NCBI GenBank assembly: GCA_907165065.1 | Contig: OU015541.1 | Coordinates: forward strand, 16,783,501 to 16,847,500 | From: Caprimulgus europaeus | Lineage: Eukaryota > Chordata > Aves > Caprimulgiformes > Caprimulgidae | Direction: 5' to 3' | Length of the DNA stretch: 64,000 nucleotides | In this document: positions 37,101 to 52,174 of the stretch, one piece after another | Layout: each line of letters starts with the position of its first letter | Position numbering within the stretch: the stretch's first letter is position 1 | Program-made: the position numbers and the translations under genes | Notes under the pieces: generated by a model | What the model was told of the DNA's origin: nothing | The model's database searches: none | What the model saw: only the letters and a program-made list of their open reading frames with translations

Positions 37101-40100
37101 TATGGCGAGGAGGGTGACATCTTCACAGAGATGGTCCAGAATGCGGAAGATGCTGGAGCTACTGTGTGCCGCTTCCTCCTGGACCTTCGGCGCTGCAGAA
37201 AGGCCATCTCGGGGCTGCTAGACCCTGGCATGGTTGCCTGCCACGGCCCAGCCCTCTGGGCCTACAACAATGCCCTCTTCACGGAGGATGACTTCCGTAA
37301 CATCACACGAGTTGGGGCTGCTACAAAGGAGGGTCAGGCAGGCCAGATCGGCCGCTTTGGGCTGGGCTTCAGCTCCGTCTACCGTGTCACAGATGTGCCG
37401 GCGGTGCTGAGTGGGGAGACACTGCTCATCTTTGATCCCAATGGCACCCATCTGGGCAAGCACATCCCCAGGGCTGGCTGCCCTGGCATCCGCCTGGACT
37501 TCTCCAGCCGACCACGCATCCTCCGTGCCTTTGCTGAGCAGTTCTGGCCCTACCACGGTATCTTTGGGTGCCGCCTGCCTGAGCCAGGACCCTTTCCAGG
37601 GAGTCTTTTCCGCCTGTCTTTTCGCACTGAAGAAGAAGCTGTGACATCACAGATTTGCTCAGAGGCCTTCGGTGCAGAGCGCATCCAGTCTCTTGGCACC
37701 AACTTTCTTGGGTCTAACCGGCTCCTGCTGCTCTTCCTGCAGAGGGTGAAGGAGATGTCCCTGGAGATGCTGCCAGACACGGCCACCTCCGCAGAAGATA
37801 CCGTGCCTTTGGCCACGCTGCGGCGAAAGGAGATCCGAGACCTGGGGGCCCCTGGGGACCCCCCAAGCTGGGCAGCCATTGAGCAGCTCACAGCCTGTGA
37901 GGAGGCATCCAAGACCGTGTGGCACTACCTAGTTTTGGTGTGTCAGGGTGATGGGGAGTTGCTGGACCTGTTTCACCAGAACACACAGGCAGGGCTCCAT
38001 CCCCCGCCTCCCATGGCTGGTGTGGCCCTTCCCCTTGCCCTTACTGCAGATGGTAAGTGGGTGCCACGTCTAGGTGCCGAGGAAGGGCAAGTTTTCTGCC
38101 ACCTTCCCATGCCAGTCACCTCGGGGCTGCCAGTCCATGTGCACGGGGCCTTCAGCATCCTCTCAAACCGCAAGGGGCTGTGGGACACAGCGGAGCAGGG
38201 TGAGTGGAACCACGTGCTGCTCCGCAATGCCGTGCCTATTGCCTGGCTCCGGGCACTGGATCACCTCCGTGCCATGCATGAGGCAGGTGAGCTGAAGAAG
38301 TATGAGTATCATGTCTTCTGGCCAGACACTAACACTGCCCGGTACCCGTTTACGGAAGCTGTGGCTGGCTTCTACCAGGCTGTGGCAGCCAGGAATGGTC
38401 CCAGGCTCTTTTCTGATGGCTCCTCATGGTGCTCACTGCGGGACGCGTGCTTCCTGCACCAGGCTGTGGCCGGACATCCCAAGCTGGGTGCCGTGGCAAA
38501 GCGTGTCTTTGCCACCACCCTGCCCCATCCCCTGTTAGCTGTGTCCTTGCCAGAGCAGGTGCAGAGGGACCTCGGGGAGGCAGCAGATGCTGGCACTTAT
38601 GACTGGCCCCGCTTTTACTGTGAGCTCGTGCTTCCCAACTTGGAAGACCTCTCTGTTGTTGACCGTGACTCACTGCTTCTCCATGCACTGGATATGTCCC
38701 ATGATGATGTGGACAAAGTGCTGCAGACAGTGCCCTGCATTCCTGCCACCCCTCATGGTCAGCTGCAGCTCATCAGTTGCCTGGTGCATCCCAGAGGCCG
38801 CACTGCCTCTTTGTATGACCCTAAGGATGGGCGCTTCCCCACTGGGGAAGCCTTCCTTTCCCCAGAAAGACTAAGCCAACTGGAGAGGCTGGGAATGGTT
38901 AAGGACACAATGACCCTGCCAGAGCTGCTGGAGAGGGCAAAGACAGTGCAACTTCTCTGGAATGAGGATCGTACCAAGGGCTGCCGGAGGGCTGCCTGCA
39001 TCCTTGAGCTGCTTCAGGATGCAGTGGAAGAGAGAATGAGCAACACCATGCAGGCAGCTTTCCAGACTGTGCCTTTCCTCCCTGGTACACTGCCCACTGG
39101 TGAACACGTGCTGTTGCCAGCTGCCCAGCTCTACCTTCACCTTGATGCTCCACTAGTGGGACTCATCCACCCTATCTTGGCTTATCAACTGCTGGGAGAA
39201 AACTTCAGCCTTTCCAAGGAAGTTGCATCCTTCTTGGCGCTGGACCGGCAGCTACCAGCAGCCACAGTCCTTAAGCAGCTGCAGGCACTGAGCCGTAGCT
39301 CCAACGCTCTCCCTTTGGAGAACCTGCAGGACAGCACCCACCACTGCTACAAGTACCTGCACATGCTGCTCCAGAGAGATCCCTCGAGCTGGGGGGAGGT
39401 GGCTTCTGCTGTGGCGCAAGGGGAGCCCTTCATCTTGGTGGGCTCTCGCTTTGTGCCGATCATGGCTGTGGCTGAGACGCTGTCATTTGAGGCTGTCCCG
39501 TATCTTCACCGGCTCCCAGAGCACTACTGGAGCTACAGCAAACTCTGGGACTGTGTGGGGCTGCGCCACACATTTGCCTGGGATGATTATGCCCGAGTGC
39601 TCTGCATCCTGGCAGAGATGCATTCTGGAGAGCCGCTGCCTGCTGCGGAGCTGGCTCTGGCCTTGCAGCTGGTGTCTTGTGGCTTGATGTCAGATGACAA
39701 AGAGCCAGATGCCTACCAGACCCAGCAACTCTTTCTACCTGACCAGGAAGGCATTTTGCGTCCACGGGACAAGCTCCACTTCAATGATACGCCATGGATG
39801 CCAGTGGACAGAGATGTCCTGCTGTGCCATGAGCAGCTGTCCCGAGCCACAGCCCTGCGCTGTGGGGTGCCTACCACACGCCACCGGGCACTGGAGAGGA
39901 GCCAACTGCTCACTGCAGATCTGAGCCTCTGGGCGCAGCCGTTTGGTGCTCGTGAAGACTTGCCTACACGACTGAGGAACATCTTGGGTGAGTACCCAGC
40001 ATCTGCTCGCGATATGGTGACAGAGCTGCTCCAGAATGCGGACGACGCTGGTGCGGGGCTCGTACACTTCGTGTGGGACCGCCGGCAGCACCCAGTGGAG

Positions 40101-43100
40101 GCCACTTTCAATGAGAAGTGGAACTTCCTGCAAGGACCCGCCCTCTGCATCTACAATGACAGCCCCTTCCAGCAGCAGGACATTGAAGGCATTCAGCGTC
40201 TAGGGGTGGGTGGCAAGCAGGGCCGGCAGGATGTCACAGGCAAATATGGCCTTGGCTTTAGCACTGTTTTCCACTTTACTGACTGCCCAGCCTTCCTTAC
40301 TGGAGACAGTGCCCTGTGTGTCTTTGATCCTCATCTCTACTACGTTCCCGGAGCCACAACTGAGAGTCCTGGTGCGATGTTCGCCGTCAACCCTGAATTC
40401 AAGAGGACCTTTCGAGACATTTATAACACCTTCCTACCCTCCTTCTTCAACCTGAACCAGGGTGTCCTTTTCCGGCTGCCCCTCCGCACCGCAGCTGGAG
40501 CTACCATCTCCAGGGTGTCTGGCACGGTTGTGCGGGACAAAGACCTCATGGACATGGAGACAGTACTGGCTGAGGAAGGTGAGGACTTGGTGCTCTTCCT
40601 CCGGCACCTCCACACTGTGATCTTCTCTGAGATACCCCCAGACGGGAAGGAGGTGTTGGAGAGGCTGCGTGTGGCCACAGAGCTGACAGATGGTGATGCA
40701 GAGCTAAGACGGGGTTTTCAAGCTAAATTGAGCCAAGCCATGGATGGAAACAGCCCCACCTCTGTGTCCTATATCATGACAGTCAAAACCAGCAAGGCCA
40801 GGGCCAGCACCGTGTGGAGGGTGATCTCCCAAATTGGGATGTGGGAGGGGGCTGAGGAGTCTCCGGTGCCTGGGCGGCTGCCCTATGGGGCTGTGGCTGC
40901 CTGTCTGGAGCCATTGGACTTGGACAAAGTTATGGGCAAAGCTTTCTGCACCCTCCCACTGCCAGTGACCACAGGGCTGCCTGTGCACATCAATGCCAAC
41001 TTCTCTGTGGATGCAGCCAGACGCAATCTCCGCCAGGACCCAGGCAGCACAGAAGCAGCCTGGAATGGTTTCTTGCTCCGGCACTTGGTGGCTCCACTGT
41101 ACTGTGCTTTTCTCACCAGGCAGTGGAAAGCCCTGGGGCCTAAAGGGCTCCAGTTTAAGTCCCTGGAGGTCTGCCAGCAGCACCTGGCCTCCCACTACCT
41201 CCAGTTCTTCCCCACTGTGACAAAGGCGATACATACCTTTCAGGACCTGGTGAGGGATGTCTATAGGCACCTCAGTTATGCACGCCTGCCCCTGATGCCT
41301 GTGTACCACATGAAGCCACCTGGCAGCATGGTGACAATGACTTGGGCATCTCCAGGTGGCGGGAATGTGCTAACAGAGCCATACTTCCTACAAGAGGTGC
41401 TTCAGCCAGATCTCCAGGAGGTGCTGCAGCAACTGAACATGAACCTGGTACCAGCATTCACCCACCTGCGGCAGATCTATGAGCAGTTCCTTGAGGCCCA
41501 TGTGGAGGCTGTTGCCTTGCAGCCTGCCTCTCTCCGGCGCTTCCTCAAGGCCCTGGCACTCCCTGTGCCCTGCATGCTGTCTGAGACACCCCTGCGGACC
41601 GCAAAGAGCTGCTCTGTCCTGCTGGAACAGTGCCTGGAGCCCGTGGATGTGGACAAGGCAGAACTGGAAGGCCTGCCCTTGCTGGCCACACAAGATGGCT
41701 TCCTGAATGCCCTCAGCATTCACCACCCAGTCTTCCACAACTCCTATGCCCATCTCTTCCCCCACCATTGCCACCTCTTTGCCGACAAGTTCATTTCTGG
41801 CTTACCCCTGCCTTGCTTTGTGAAGGAGCTTGGACTCCTGGAGGCCACACCACTCATCCAGGAGGCACTAGGTCAGCTGAACTGGACCACAGACAGGAAG
41901 AAGTGGCTCAAGGAGCTGTGGAAGTTCTTCAGCACTGCAGTCTACTCAGCCCCAACAGACAAAAATGAGTTGGAGGCGAACATTAAGTCATTCATGGATC
42001 ATCTTCAGGATGTGAAGGTGCTGCCTGTTCAGGGGACTGAGACAGGCTTGGAGCACCTACTGCCACTATCCTCCCTTCCCAATGTTCTGTTTGAGTGTGA
42101 CACAGACGTGGCCAAGGTGCTACACAAACTGGGCATCCCTGTGCTCCAGCGGACCCTGCTGCCTTCTGCATTTGCCTACGACTGCCTGAAGACAAGGGCA
42201 CTGCAGACCACAGAGCCCAGGGCTGTGCTGGCCCGGCTGGCTGACACCAGAGCTGATCTCAGCTGGAAGGACTTAGAAGACCGAGATGTGACTGTCCTGC
42301 TGTACTTTGTGCAGGGAAAACTGGATTCGTTGGCACTGGACCAGCTTCGGCTCCTTCCTCTCTTCCAGAAGTACGGTGGGGGCTACGTGCCTGTGGCACC
42401 CTACAGCAAAGTGCTGTTGCTCAGCAGCCAGTTCCCAAAACTGCACCTGGGTGCCCAAGCCCTGTACAGCCTGGAGAAGGGCATGTTGCTGCTCAGAGCA
42501 GACAGGATCCCCCGGCAGCTGGCCAAGGATTTGCAGTGGGAACTCACAGATGACCAGCACCTCTTCACAACTGTGGTGCTGCCCCGGCTGTCCCAGCTCA
42601 CAGTGCAAGAGCTCATGAAAGCAGTGCGCTTGTTCTTTGACCTGCAGTACATCTGTGACACTAAGTTCAAGGAAGCTGTTGTGGCAGCTTTTCAGACTGT
42701 GGCCTTTATACTCGATGCCCATGGCATGCCACGCCTGGCCTCCTACTTCTACGACAACACGCCCTCCTTCCGCACTCTGCGGCTCCAACACCGCTTTGTG
42801 CCCGAGTCTTTCTTTGTGGAGCTAGATTATAACCGGGAAGCTGTTAGAGATTTCCTGCTTCAGGCAGGTGTCCGCACCAGCCTCTCTGTGGAGGATTTTG
42901 TGGCACTGGCCCTGGAGATAGAGCATGAAGCCACTCAGGCTCGGTACCACTCTGAAGACCTAATGGCAAGACAGGAGGAGATGCTCAACACACTTGGCCA
43001 TCTGTTGAGCAATCCATTGCAAGAGGGCTGCCTGGGGCAGATTGCCTCAATCTGCTTTCTACCTCCACTGGACATCCCCCCTGACTTGATTAACCTCCAC

Positions 43101-45152
43101 CCTGCTTTTGCAGCCTGCACTAAGGCTGTGGCCCTGAAGGGCAGCATTTACTACTGCCAACAAGATGTGGCTGAGCTCCTGTGGACATCAGCCACCATCC
43201 TGCCAAAATCCTTTGTACTCAAACAGGACCTCCTGGAGGCCATGGGAGTCCTTGTAGAGATACCCACTGCCCTGGTGGTGTCCAACCTGGAGCAGGTGTG
43301 CAGGGCAGCCTGCCAGATGTCACAGCAGGTGAACACACGGGCCAGCGTGCTCCAGAAGATGTACAATTTCTTGCAGACCCATCTGAATGAGGTGAACCCA
43401 GAGCACCTTGCTGAACTGCCTGTGGTGCTGGCTAAGTCAGGGGACATGGCCATGCCATGGCGAGTGGTGACATCACTCCCGGATGAGGCTGATTTTTACC
43501 CCTACCTCCTCACACTTGACCCCCATATGGCTGTCTATGGAGGCCTCCTGCAACACCTTGGGGTTGCTCTGCTCCCCACACTGACTCACTACAGCCGTGT
43601 CCTGGCCCAAATCCACCAGGATACCCATGTCAGTGGGACCCTCAATACTACCCAGAAGAAGACAGTCCTGCTGGCCACACGGCACTTCTTCCAGCTTCTG
43701 CGGGAGGCAGTGGAGCCCCCTGATTTCTCCACTGTAGCTGAGCTGTACTTGCTGAGCACTGCTGACTGCCTAGAGTCATCCCACAGGCTGTACTTTAATG
43801 ACTGTGTGTCCTCAAATACCGCTAGGGACTTGGCGAAGACCTTCACGTTTATGGCTGAACTGCCGGGGACTGGGCTTAACGCCTGGTGGCTGCTGCAAAT
43901 GCTGCCAGAGCGCCTGCGGCCACGGGCACTCTCAGAGGTGACAGAACAGCAGCTGGAGGAGGGCAGTCTACGGCTGTGTCGCTACGGTTCTCACTGTCCT
44001 GCGCAGAGGCGTCTGCAGACCCTCCTGGTATCACCGTGGTTTAGGATGGGGCTGGAAGCCCTGCTCCGGTGGCAGAGCCACAGGGCTGTAGTGAGAATGG
44101 ACGGGGATGGTGGCTTTGCAGTGGAGCAGCTGAAAGTGCAGTGCTGTGAGGACATCTGCACTGTGATGGTCCACTGTGGTGCGAAGGTGGAGGGCAGCTC
44201 CCAGTCGCAGGTCATCCATGTGTGTCTGGCTGGTGGTGGCCAGCGGCTCCTCTACATCCGGCATGGAGAAATGGTGCTGGACCGGCACCAGCTGAGGGTC
44301 CTGGAGACGCTAGCGCGGGAGATCAATATCATCCTGGGTGGACAGCTGGAGGCACCTGCCTTGTCAGTGCTGCGTGAAATGCTGGTCTGCTGGGAGCCAC
44401 GGGACGTGGCCTTTGTTCTTGAGGAGAATGGTGTGGCACTGGTGGGTGCTGCACCAGAGCCAGAGGAGGTCGTGGCACCAGAGGTGGAGAAAAGGCTGCA
44501 GGAGGAGGCTGTGGCAGAGGGGAAGTCATGGAAGGATTGTCACAGTGTGATGGCAGAGGTGAATGGTGATGCGGATCACAGCCTGGCAACCTTGCTTCAG
44601 CTGCATACTATCAACCAGCCAAAGGTGTTGCAGGACCTTTATCTCCAGTACAACCCTGTGAGAGCTTCCCAGCACCTCTGCTGGGGACAGAAAGGCCATA
44701 GCTCCTGGTTGTGCAATGAGGAGGCCATGGCCCCACCTCCAGTCATCCTAGAGGCTCAACGGTGGCTGCAGCAGGCCAAGAGTGACCTGCAGGCAGCCCA
44801 CAATGACATCAGGCACTCCTGCCCCAACTGGGTTCTCTTCAAGGTGCACCAGGCCCTGGAGAAGGCGCTGGTGGCTGCTGTACTTTGCCATGGTGAGGAA
44901 TTTGAGGCCCCAGTGGAGCTGGTGGGTCTGGCCCAACGGCTGGAGGTGGTGGAGCCAAAGCTGAGGGGCCTGGCAGAGGAGGTGGAGTGGTTGCACGGCT
45001 GTGGCGTGGATGGCAAGGCCACACAGTACCCGAGTTTCCACCCCTTCCCTGTCATCCCCAATGAGGCTTTCCACAGTGTGGATGAGGAGGAGGTGCTGAA
45101 GCAGGCACAAGGAGTGCTGGGGAGGCTGCAGGACCATGTGGGCAGAATGTGA
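31108..45152 (+). CDS. Sacsin-like giant protein, 3,974 aa
   Basis: Paralogue of sacsin (SACS), a giant co-chaperone with HSP90-like ATPase repeats. Exons: 31108-31130, 31496-31583, 31780-31882, 32175-32321, 32693-34025, 34267-34355, 35011-45152; they total 11,925 nt, open throughout, with GT-AG junctions in phase. Three sacsin repeats (GHKL folds) begin at residue 38 (ELVQNADDAGA, later GRFGLGFTSVYHLT at 107), 1301 (EMVQNAEDAGA, then GRFGLGFSSVYRVTD) and 2266 (ELLQNADDAGA, then GKYGLGFSTVFHFTD). The C-terminus (about 3838-3974, VILEAQRWLQQAKSDL...) is a HEPN domain. The J-domain position keeps DLYLQYNPVR (about 3802) but lacks HPD. Human sacsin is about 4,580 aa with an N-terminal ubiquitin-like domain; here the protein starts directly at repeat 1. 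Start choice: the ATG in the first exon with donor gtgagt and good context (gtcATGG). It is not the canonical SACS orthologue. Substrates are unknown. Confidence 0.9.
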
Positions 45153-45400
45153 GGATGTGCCCACAGACAGGGCACTGGCAGCTGGGCCACAGGACCACCA
45201 CGGACCCCTGAGAGAACCACCACTAGCCTGTCACGGACTCACCATGAAGTTGCCATAGACCTGCCACAGGCAATTTCGGACTGTCCAGCCCTGCTGCAGG
45301 GCTGGACTAAGGTAGGAGGGGTTTGGGCGCAGATCAGGGCCCTAGGCTACTGAAAGTCATGGGGTAGCATGTGCTGTTGGCATGCCTTGAGAGTGGGGCA

Positions 45401-45419
45401 AATAAAGTACAATAATAAA
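45401..45419 (+). terminator. Tandem poly(A) signals of the sacsin-like gene
   Basis: AATAAA at 45,401-45,406 and again at 45,414-45,419, about 250 bp after the stop codon. This gives a short 3' UTR, in contrast to the giant coding exon. Confidence 0.7.
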
Positions 45420-45532
45420 TATTCCAGTGCTAGTAGATCCTTCACTAACAGTGTGGTCACAGGACATGGAGAGGTCATGGGCAACTAGGGGTGTGTAGAA
45501 GGTGAAGGTGATGATTAAGGGGTTTAGAGGAC

Positions 45533-46700
45533 GGTGGGTTGACCTTGGCTAGCCACCAGGTGCACACCAAGCTCCTCTATCACTCCCTCTTCAACAGAAC
45601 AGGGGGAGAAAATATGACAAAAAATTCATGGGTCATGATAAGGACAGGGTCAGTCACCAGTTGCTGTCACAAGCAATACAAACTCTACTAAATTAATTTA
45701 ATTGATTGCCAAGTAAATATAATAGGATAATGAGAAATAAGAACAAACCTAAAAGCACCTTCCCCTACCCCTCCCTTCTTCCTGGGCTCAACTTCACTCC
45801 TGATTTCCCCCTTCCTGTGAACACTGCAGGGGGATGGGGAGTAGGGGTTGGGGTCAGTTCAATAACACTTTGTCTCTGCCACTCCTTCCTCCTCCCACTC
45901 TTCTGCTCCAGCGTGGGGTTCCCTCCCATGTGAGATAGTTCTGCACTAACTTCTCGAACATGATTCCTTCCCATGACTGACAGTTCTTCACAAACTGCTC
46001 CAGCCTGGGTCCATTCCATGGGGTGCAGTCCTTCAGGAAGGGACTGCTCCAGCGCGGGTCCCCCATGGGGTCACAGGTCCTGCCAGCAAACCTGCTCCAG
46101 CCTGGGCTCCTCTCTCCACGGGCCACAGGTCCTGACAGGAACCTGCTCCAGCGCGGGCTTCCCATGGGGTCACAGCCTCCTTCAGGCATCCACCTGCTCC
46201 GGCGTGGGGTCCTCCACGGGCTGCAGGTGGTCACTGATTCACCATGGACCTCCCTGGGCTGCAGGGGGACATCTGCTCCACCATGGACCCCCATGGGCTG
46301 CAGGGGGACATCTGCTCCACCATGGACCATCATGGGCTGCAGGGGGACATCTGCTCCACCATGGACCTCCAGGGGCTGCAGGGGGACAGCTGCCTCACCA
46401 TGGGCTTCACCACAGGCTGCAGGGGAATCTCTGCTCCAGCGCCTGAAGCACCTCCTCCCCCTCCTTCACTGACCTTGGTGTCTGCAGAGTTGCTGCTCTC
46501 ATTCTCACTCCTCCCCAGCTGCTGTTGCACAGCAGTTTTTACCTCTTCTTAAAAATGTTATCACAGAGCTATTAGGAGCATTGCTGATTAGCTCAGCTTT
46601 GGCCAGTGGCAGGTCCATCCTGAAGCCAGCTGCAATTCCCTCTGGCTGACATAGGGACAGCCTCTGGTGTCTTCTCACAGAAGCTGCTCCTGCAGCCCTG
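45533..46700 (+). mobile_element. Solo LTR of a minisatellite-bearing bird ERV, diverged copy
   Basis: It begins 'ggtgggttgaccttggctagccaccaggtgcacacc' and follows the same order as the better copy at 58,266-59,660: a region around 'gataatgagaa', 'tctgccactccttcctcc', and several 'ctgctccagc...ggg' blocks. It then has a 39-bp tandem array and an end resembling 'tggccagtggcaggtcc...ttctcacagaag'. The ends are eroded and no target duplication is clear. Confidence 0.75.
46225..46405. repeat. 39-bp minisatellite inside LTR, about 5 copies
   Basis: Units of the type 'ctgctccaccatggacc..catgggctgcagggggacat'. The unit is 39 bp, a multiple of three, so several frames stay open across it; these frames are artefacts of the repeat. 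The array has about twice as many units in the other LTR copy. Confidence 0.8.
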
Positions 46701-47839
46701 GATATCTAAGTCCTCTTCTAGCTAATCAGCAAGCTGCACCTCCCTCTGAGAAAGACACACTCTGATTAGCATTGTAAGAGTAGTGGCTAATAGGGCATTT
46801 GAGAAGATCCTGAGGAGGAGCATCAGTTGTTATACAGGAGAGGTGTTGGGGAAGACCTGCCATAGCAGAGAGGATGCCTGTGAGAGGACACTCACCTGAA
46901 AATCCAGTTGCTGGTCTTCTTGGCTGCTCTCAGGGTTCCCCCTCTCTTTTCCTTTCCCTTTCCCTTCTCTCCTTCTCTCTCTCTCTCTCTCCTTTTGTTC
47001 TGGTTCCCCACCCCCCTATCCCGAACAGAACTTCTGCCTAAATTTACAGTCAATGCAGTCAATGTCTGACATCAGCTGTAGGCTTCAGCTCCAGGTGACT
47101 ATTTCTGAAATAGATTTTGAAATCAACTCTTACTAAAATAAATCTTTTCTTTTAACAAATTCAAAGTAAAGATTTAGGTTTTGTTTGAAATGAGTAAACT
47201 TTCCTTCTGCTCTCCCTTTTCTTCTTCATTGAATTTATTCTGTTGATACTCATATAGACTTTAAAGTTTTAACCAGACAGAAGATGATTCCTTGTTACAG
47301 GAGCTGATTCTGTCAGGAAAGGACAGTTTGTTCAAACCTCAGAACAACCAAACAGGAAGCAGCTGTACTCAAGACAAAGACCAAGTGTGACTTTTGTCTC
47401 AACTGTTCTTGAGATTTCTCAAGAACTTTTTAGACTCTGATGTGTAAAACAGATATACACTGAATTGCTTGATGGGAGAAGAAGCCCTGTTGGCTAATGG
47501 AAAGGACCATGGGTCTGCCCTCTAGCTGGGAAGAGGCCTGTTAGTAAGATTTCACTGAGCATGAATGACCAGAGGATTTGGGAATCCCACTGTTTGGAAG
47601 TCACCAAGCAGAGAAAACGCTGAGGGATAGGCAGAATTCCTTCGGTATGACTCTCAACAATGACAGGAGGTGGAAGAGCCTGTAAGCCTTGTGGCATGCG
47701 AACTAGGGGTGGTAGATCATGCTTGAATCATGAGAAAAGCCAATAATCACTCTTCAGAACTTCTAATAGACACGAGTATGACCTGCTCTATGCTAAATGG
47801 ATACTCTGGTGAATTAAGTGAAGATAGAGTGTAGGGAAC
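46701..47839. other. Unassigned sequence with a CT microsatellite
   Basis: No gene seen. A pyrimidine/CT microsatellite lies at about 46,941-46,995 (ends in (CT)n). The rest is AT-richer and may be old ERV sequence upstream of the pol remnant that follows, but I recognise no domain. Confidence 0.4.
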
Positions 47840-48253
47840 AGAGGGGCAACTGGTGACATTGGGGATAACAATCCTTTTATTAGTACAAGTAGGCCCACAT
47901 TTATCATGCCATCAATTCATATTAATGGAAGGCAGTCTAATTCATTTCCTGGGAAGGGATTTACTGAAAAAATTACAGACAGGAGTTATGAGTAGAAGTG
48001 AAGTAAGGGCATGGTGCTGGAACTGACAGAAGTAATTGGACGTATAATGATGGCTGAGGTGTTCCAACTGATAACCCAAGAATTGAATAATGTCTGTAGA
48101 TGAGTATGGGTCTGGAAATGAGGCTGGGCTATTAAAACCAGCTATGCCTGTAAAAATTTTGGTGAAACATTAAGACTGGCCATCAATAAATCAATACCCA
48201 CCTCCTTGAGAAGGTGAACAGGGAATTGAACCTGTAAATAATGACATAGCAAA

Positions 48254-48887
48254 TGTCCTCGTTTTGCTAGGATAAAGTTAATTTTCTTATTAGTAGCTAC
48301 CACAGCTGTGTTTTAGTTTCAGTGTGGGATTTGTTATGAGAAGAGTGCTGATAACGTACTAATGTTATTGGTTGCTGCTGGAGCTCAAGGCCATTGTGTT
48401 TGAGTAGCTTGCAAGTGCAAAAGACTGTGAGGGGGAAACGTAGTCATTAGCAAAACCTAAAACTGGCATTCGAATGTGCCAGTGAGATATTTCATATCAT
48501 ATCATGCCACGTTCAGGATATTAACCAGTTGACTGGAAAATGGGGCTATTCTCTTGGGGATCGCTCGGGCTCTCACTCCTCCAGGATTGCAGTTTCAGGA
48601 CAGTCTCTGTTCTGGGATCGCTGGCTGGCACAGGCTGGGCATCGGTCAGTGGGTGGTGAGCAACTGCACTGTGCATCACTCTTGTACATTCTGTTATTGC
48701 TGTTGTTAGCATTATCATTTTATTTTAATTAGTAAATTGGTTTTATCTCAACCTGTAAGCCTCCTTGCCTTTATTCTCTCCCTTACTTCTCTCCCTTAGT
48801 CCTCAGGGTAGGAGAGCGGGTGGGGTGGGGAAAGTGAGAGAGTGATTGTGTTTGTCTGCAAGCCAAAAGGGTGAAACCGCCACAACA
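48254..48887 (+). mobile_element. Solo LTR of a second bird ERV family
   Basis: It starts 'tgtcctcgttttgctaggat', includes 'gctggcacaggctgggcatc' and 'gtgggtggtgagcaa', and ends near 'gtgaaaccgccacaaca'. This is the order of a common avian ERV LTR that opens TGTCCTGGTTT. It sits inside the older ERV pol remnant. No clean target-site duplication was found, so the outer bases are approximate. Confidence 0.7.
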
Positions 48888-49090
48888 AAAATTTTAGTCC
48901 ACTGCACATGCCCATGCAACTCTGCTGTATTACCTGTTAAAAAGCAGAGCCGAGCCCAGGTGGAAAAGCTGTGTAACAGTTTGTACAAGATCTGCGAACA
49001 GTAAACAGAATAGCAGATCTGCACATCCTGTAGTACTGGATCCAATTCAGGTACTCACCAAAATACCTTCTGATGCCAATTGATTTACAG

Positions 49091-51312
<2,222 letters not shown>

Positions 51313-52174
51313 CTTTACAGTTTTAGATTTGTCTGCTGCATTTGTTTGTATATCTGTGCATGAAGAATCACGGTTCCATTTTGCCTTCACCTGGAAAGGG
51401 CAATAATATACCTGGATAAGATTGCCACAGGGCTTCACTGGTTCTCCCACACTTTTTTTGTGAATACTGAAACAGGACTTAAAGACAATAATGCTGTCAA
51501 ATGATACACTGCTAGTACCATACGGAGATGATTTGTTGATTGCAAGCAAAGACTGTAGTATTTGTTTACAGTGCACTAAGACATTGTTATTTGCTTAGCA
51601 GGAAAGGACCATAAGGTCTCCCTTCACTTTTTGTCAGCTGTGCCAGCAACAGGTAAATTCCTTAGGGATGATAATGAGGCCCAGGGAAAGGATAATATCA
51701 TCAGAAGGAATACAGGCAATACAAGAGACACTTGTGCCTCAAGGAAACAGATTAGAGCATTTCTAGGTGCAGTTGGATTTGATAAATTTTGAATACCTGG
51801 TTTGGGGAAAAAGCAAAACCCTTAATAACATTAGCTAAAGATGAAGAGGCAGACCACATTGTATGGACCTTGGAAACCCAAAAGACATTTAAAGGTCTTA
51901 AAAAAGCAGTCATGGAAGCTCCATGACTCGTTGACCCTGTCAGACTATAACAAACCTTTTATATTATATTTACATGACCAGAAAGGAATAGCCAGAATTA
52001 TTAGAATTAGCTCAAGCATGTGTTCTAGCAGAAAAACAAACTGTTATTATCTACATACACTCCAAATATGGTCTGGGAGTAGTGTTTGCAGCAGGACTGA
52101 TCTGGAAAGAAAGAGGGTTTCTAACATCAGTAGGACATAAAATAAAACTTTGAGAACAAATTTTTGATCTTCTG

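Noticed and set aside
46941..46995. CT-rich tract considered as a promoter or splice signal
   Set aside because: It is a simple microsatellite with no adjacent exon.
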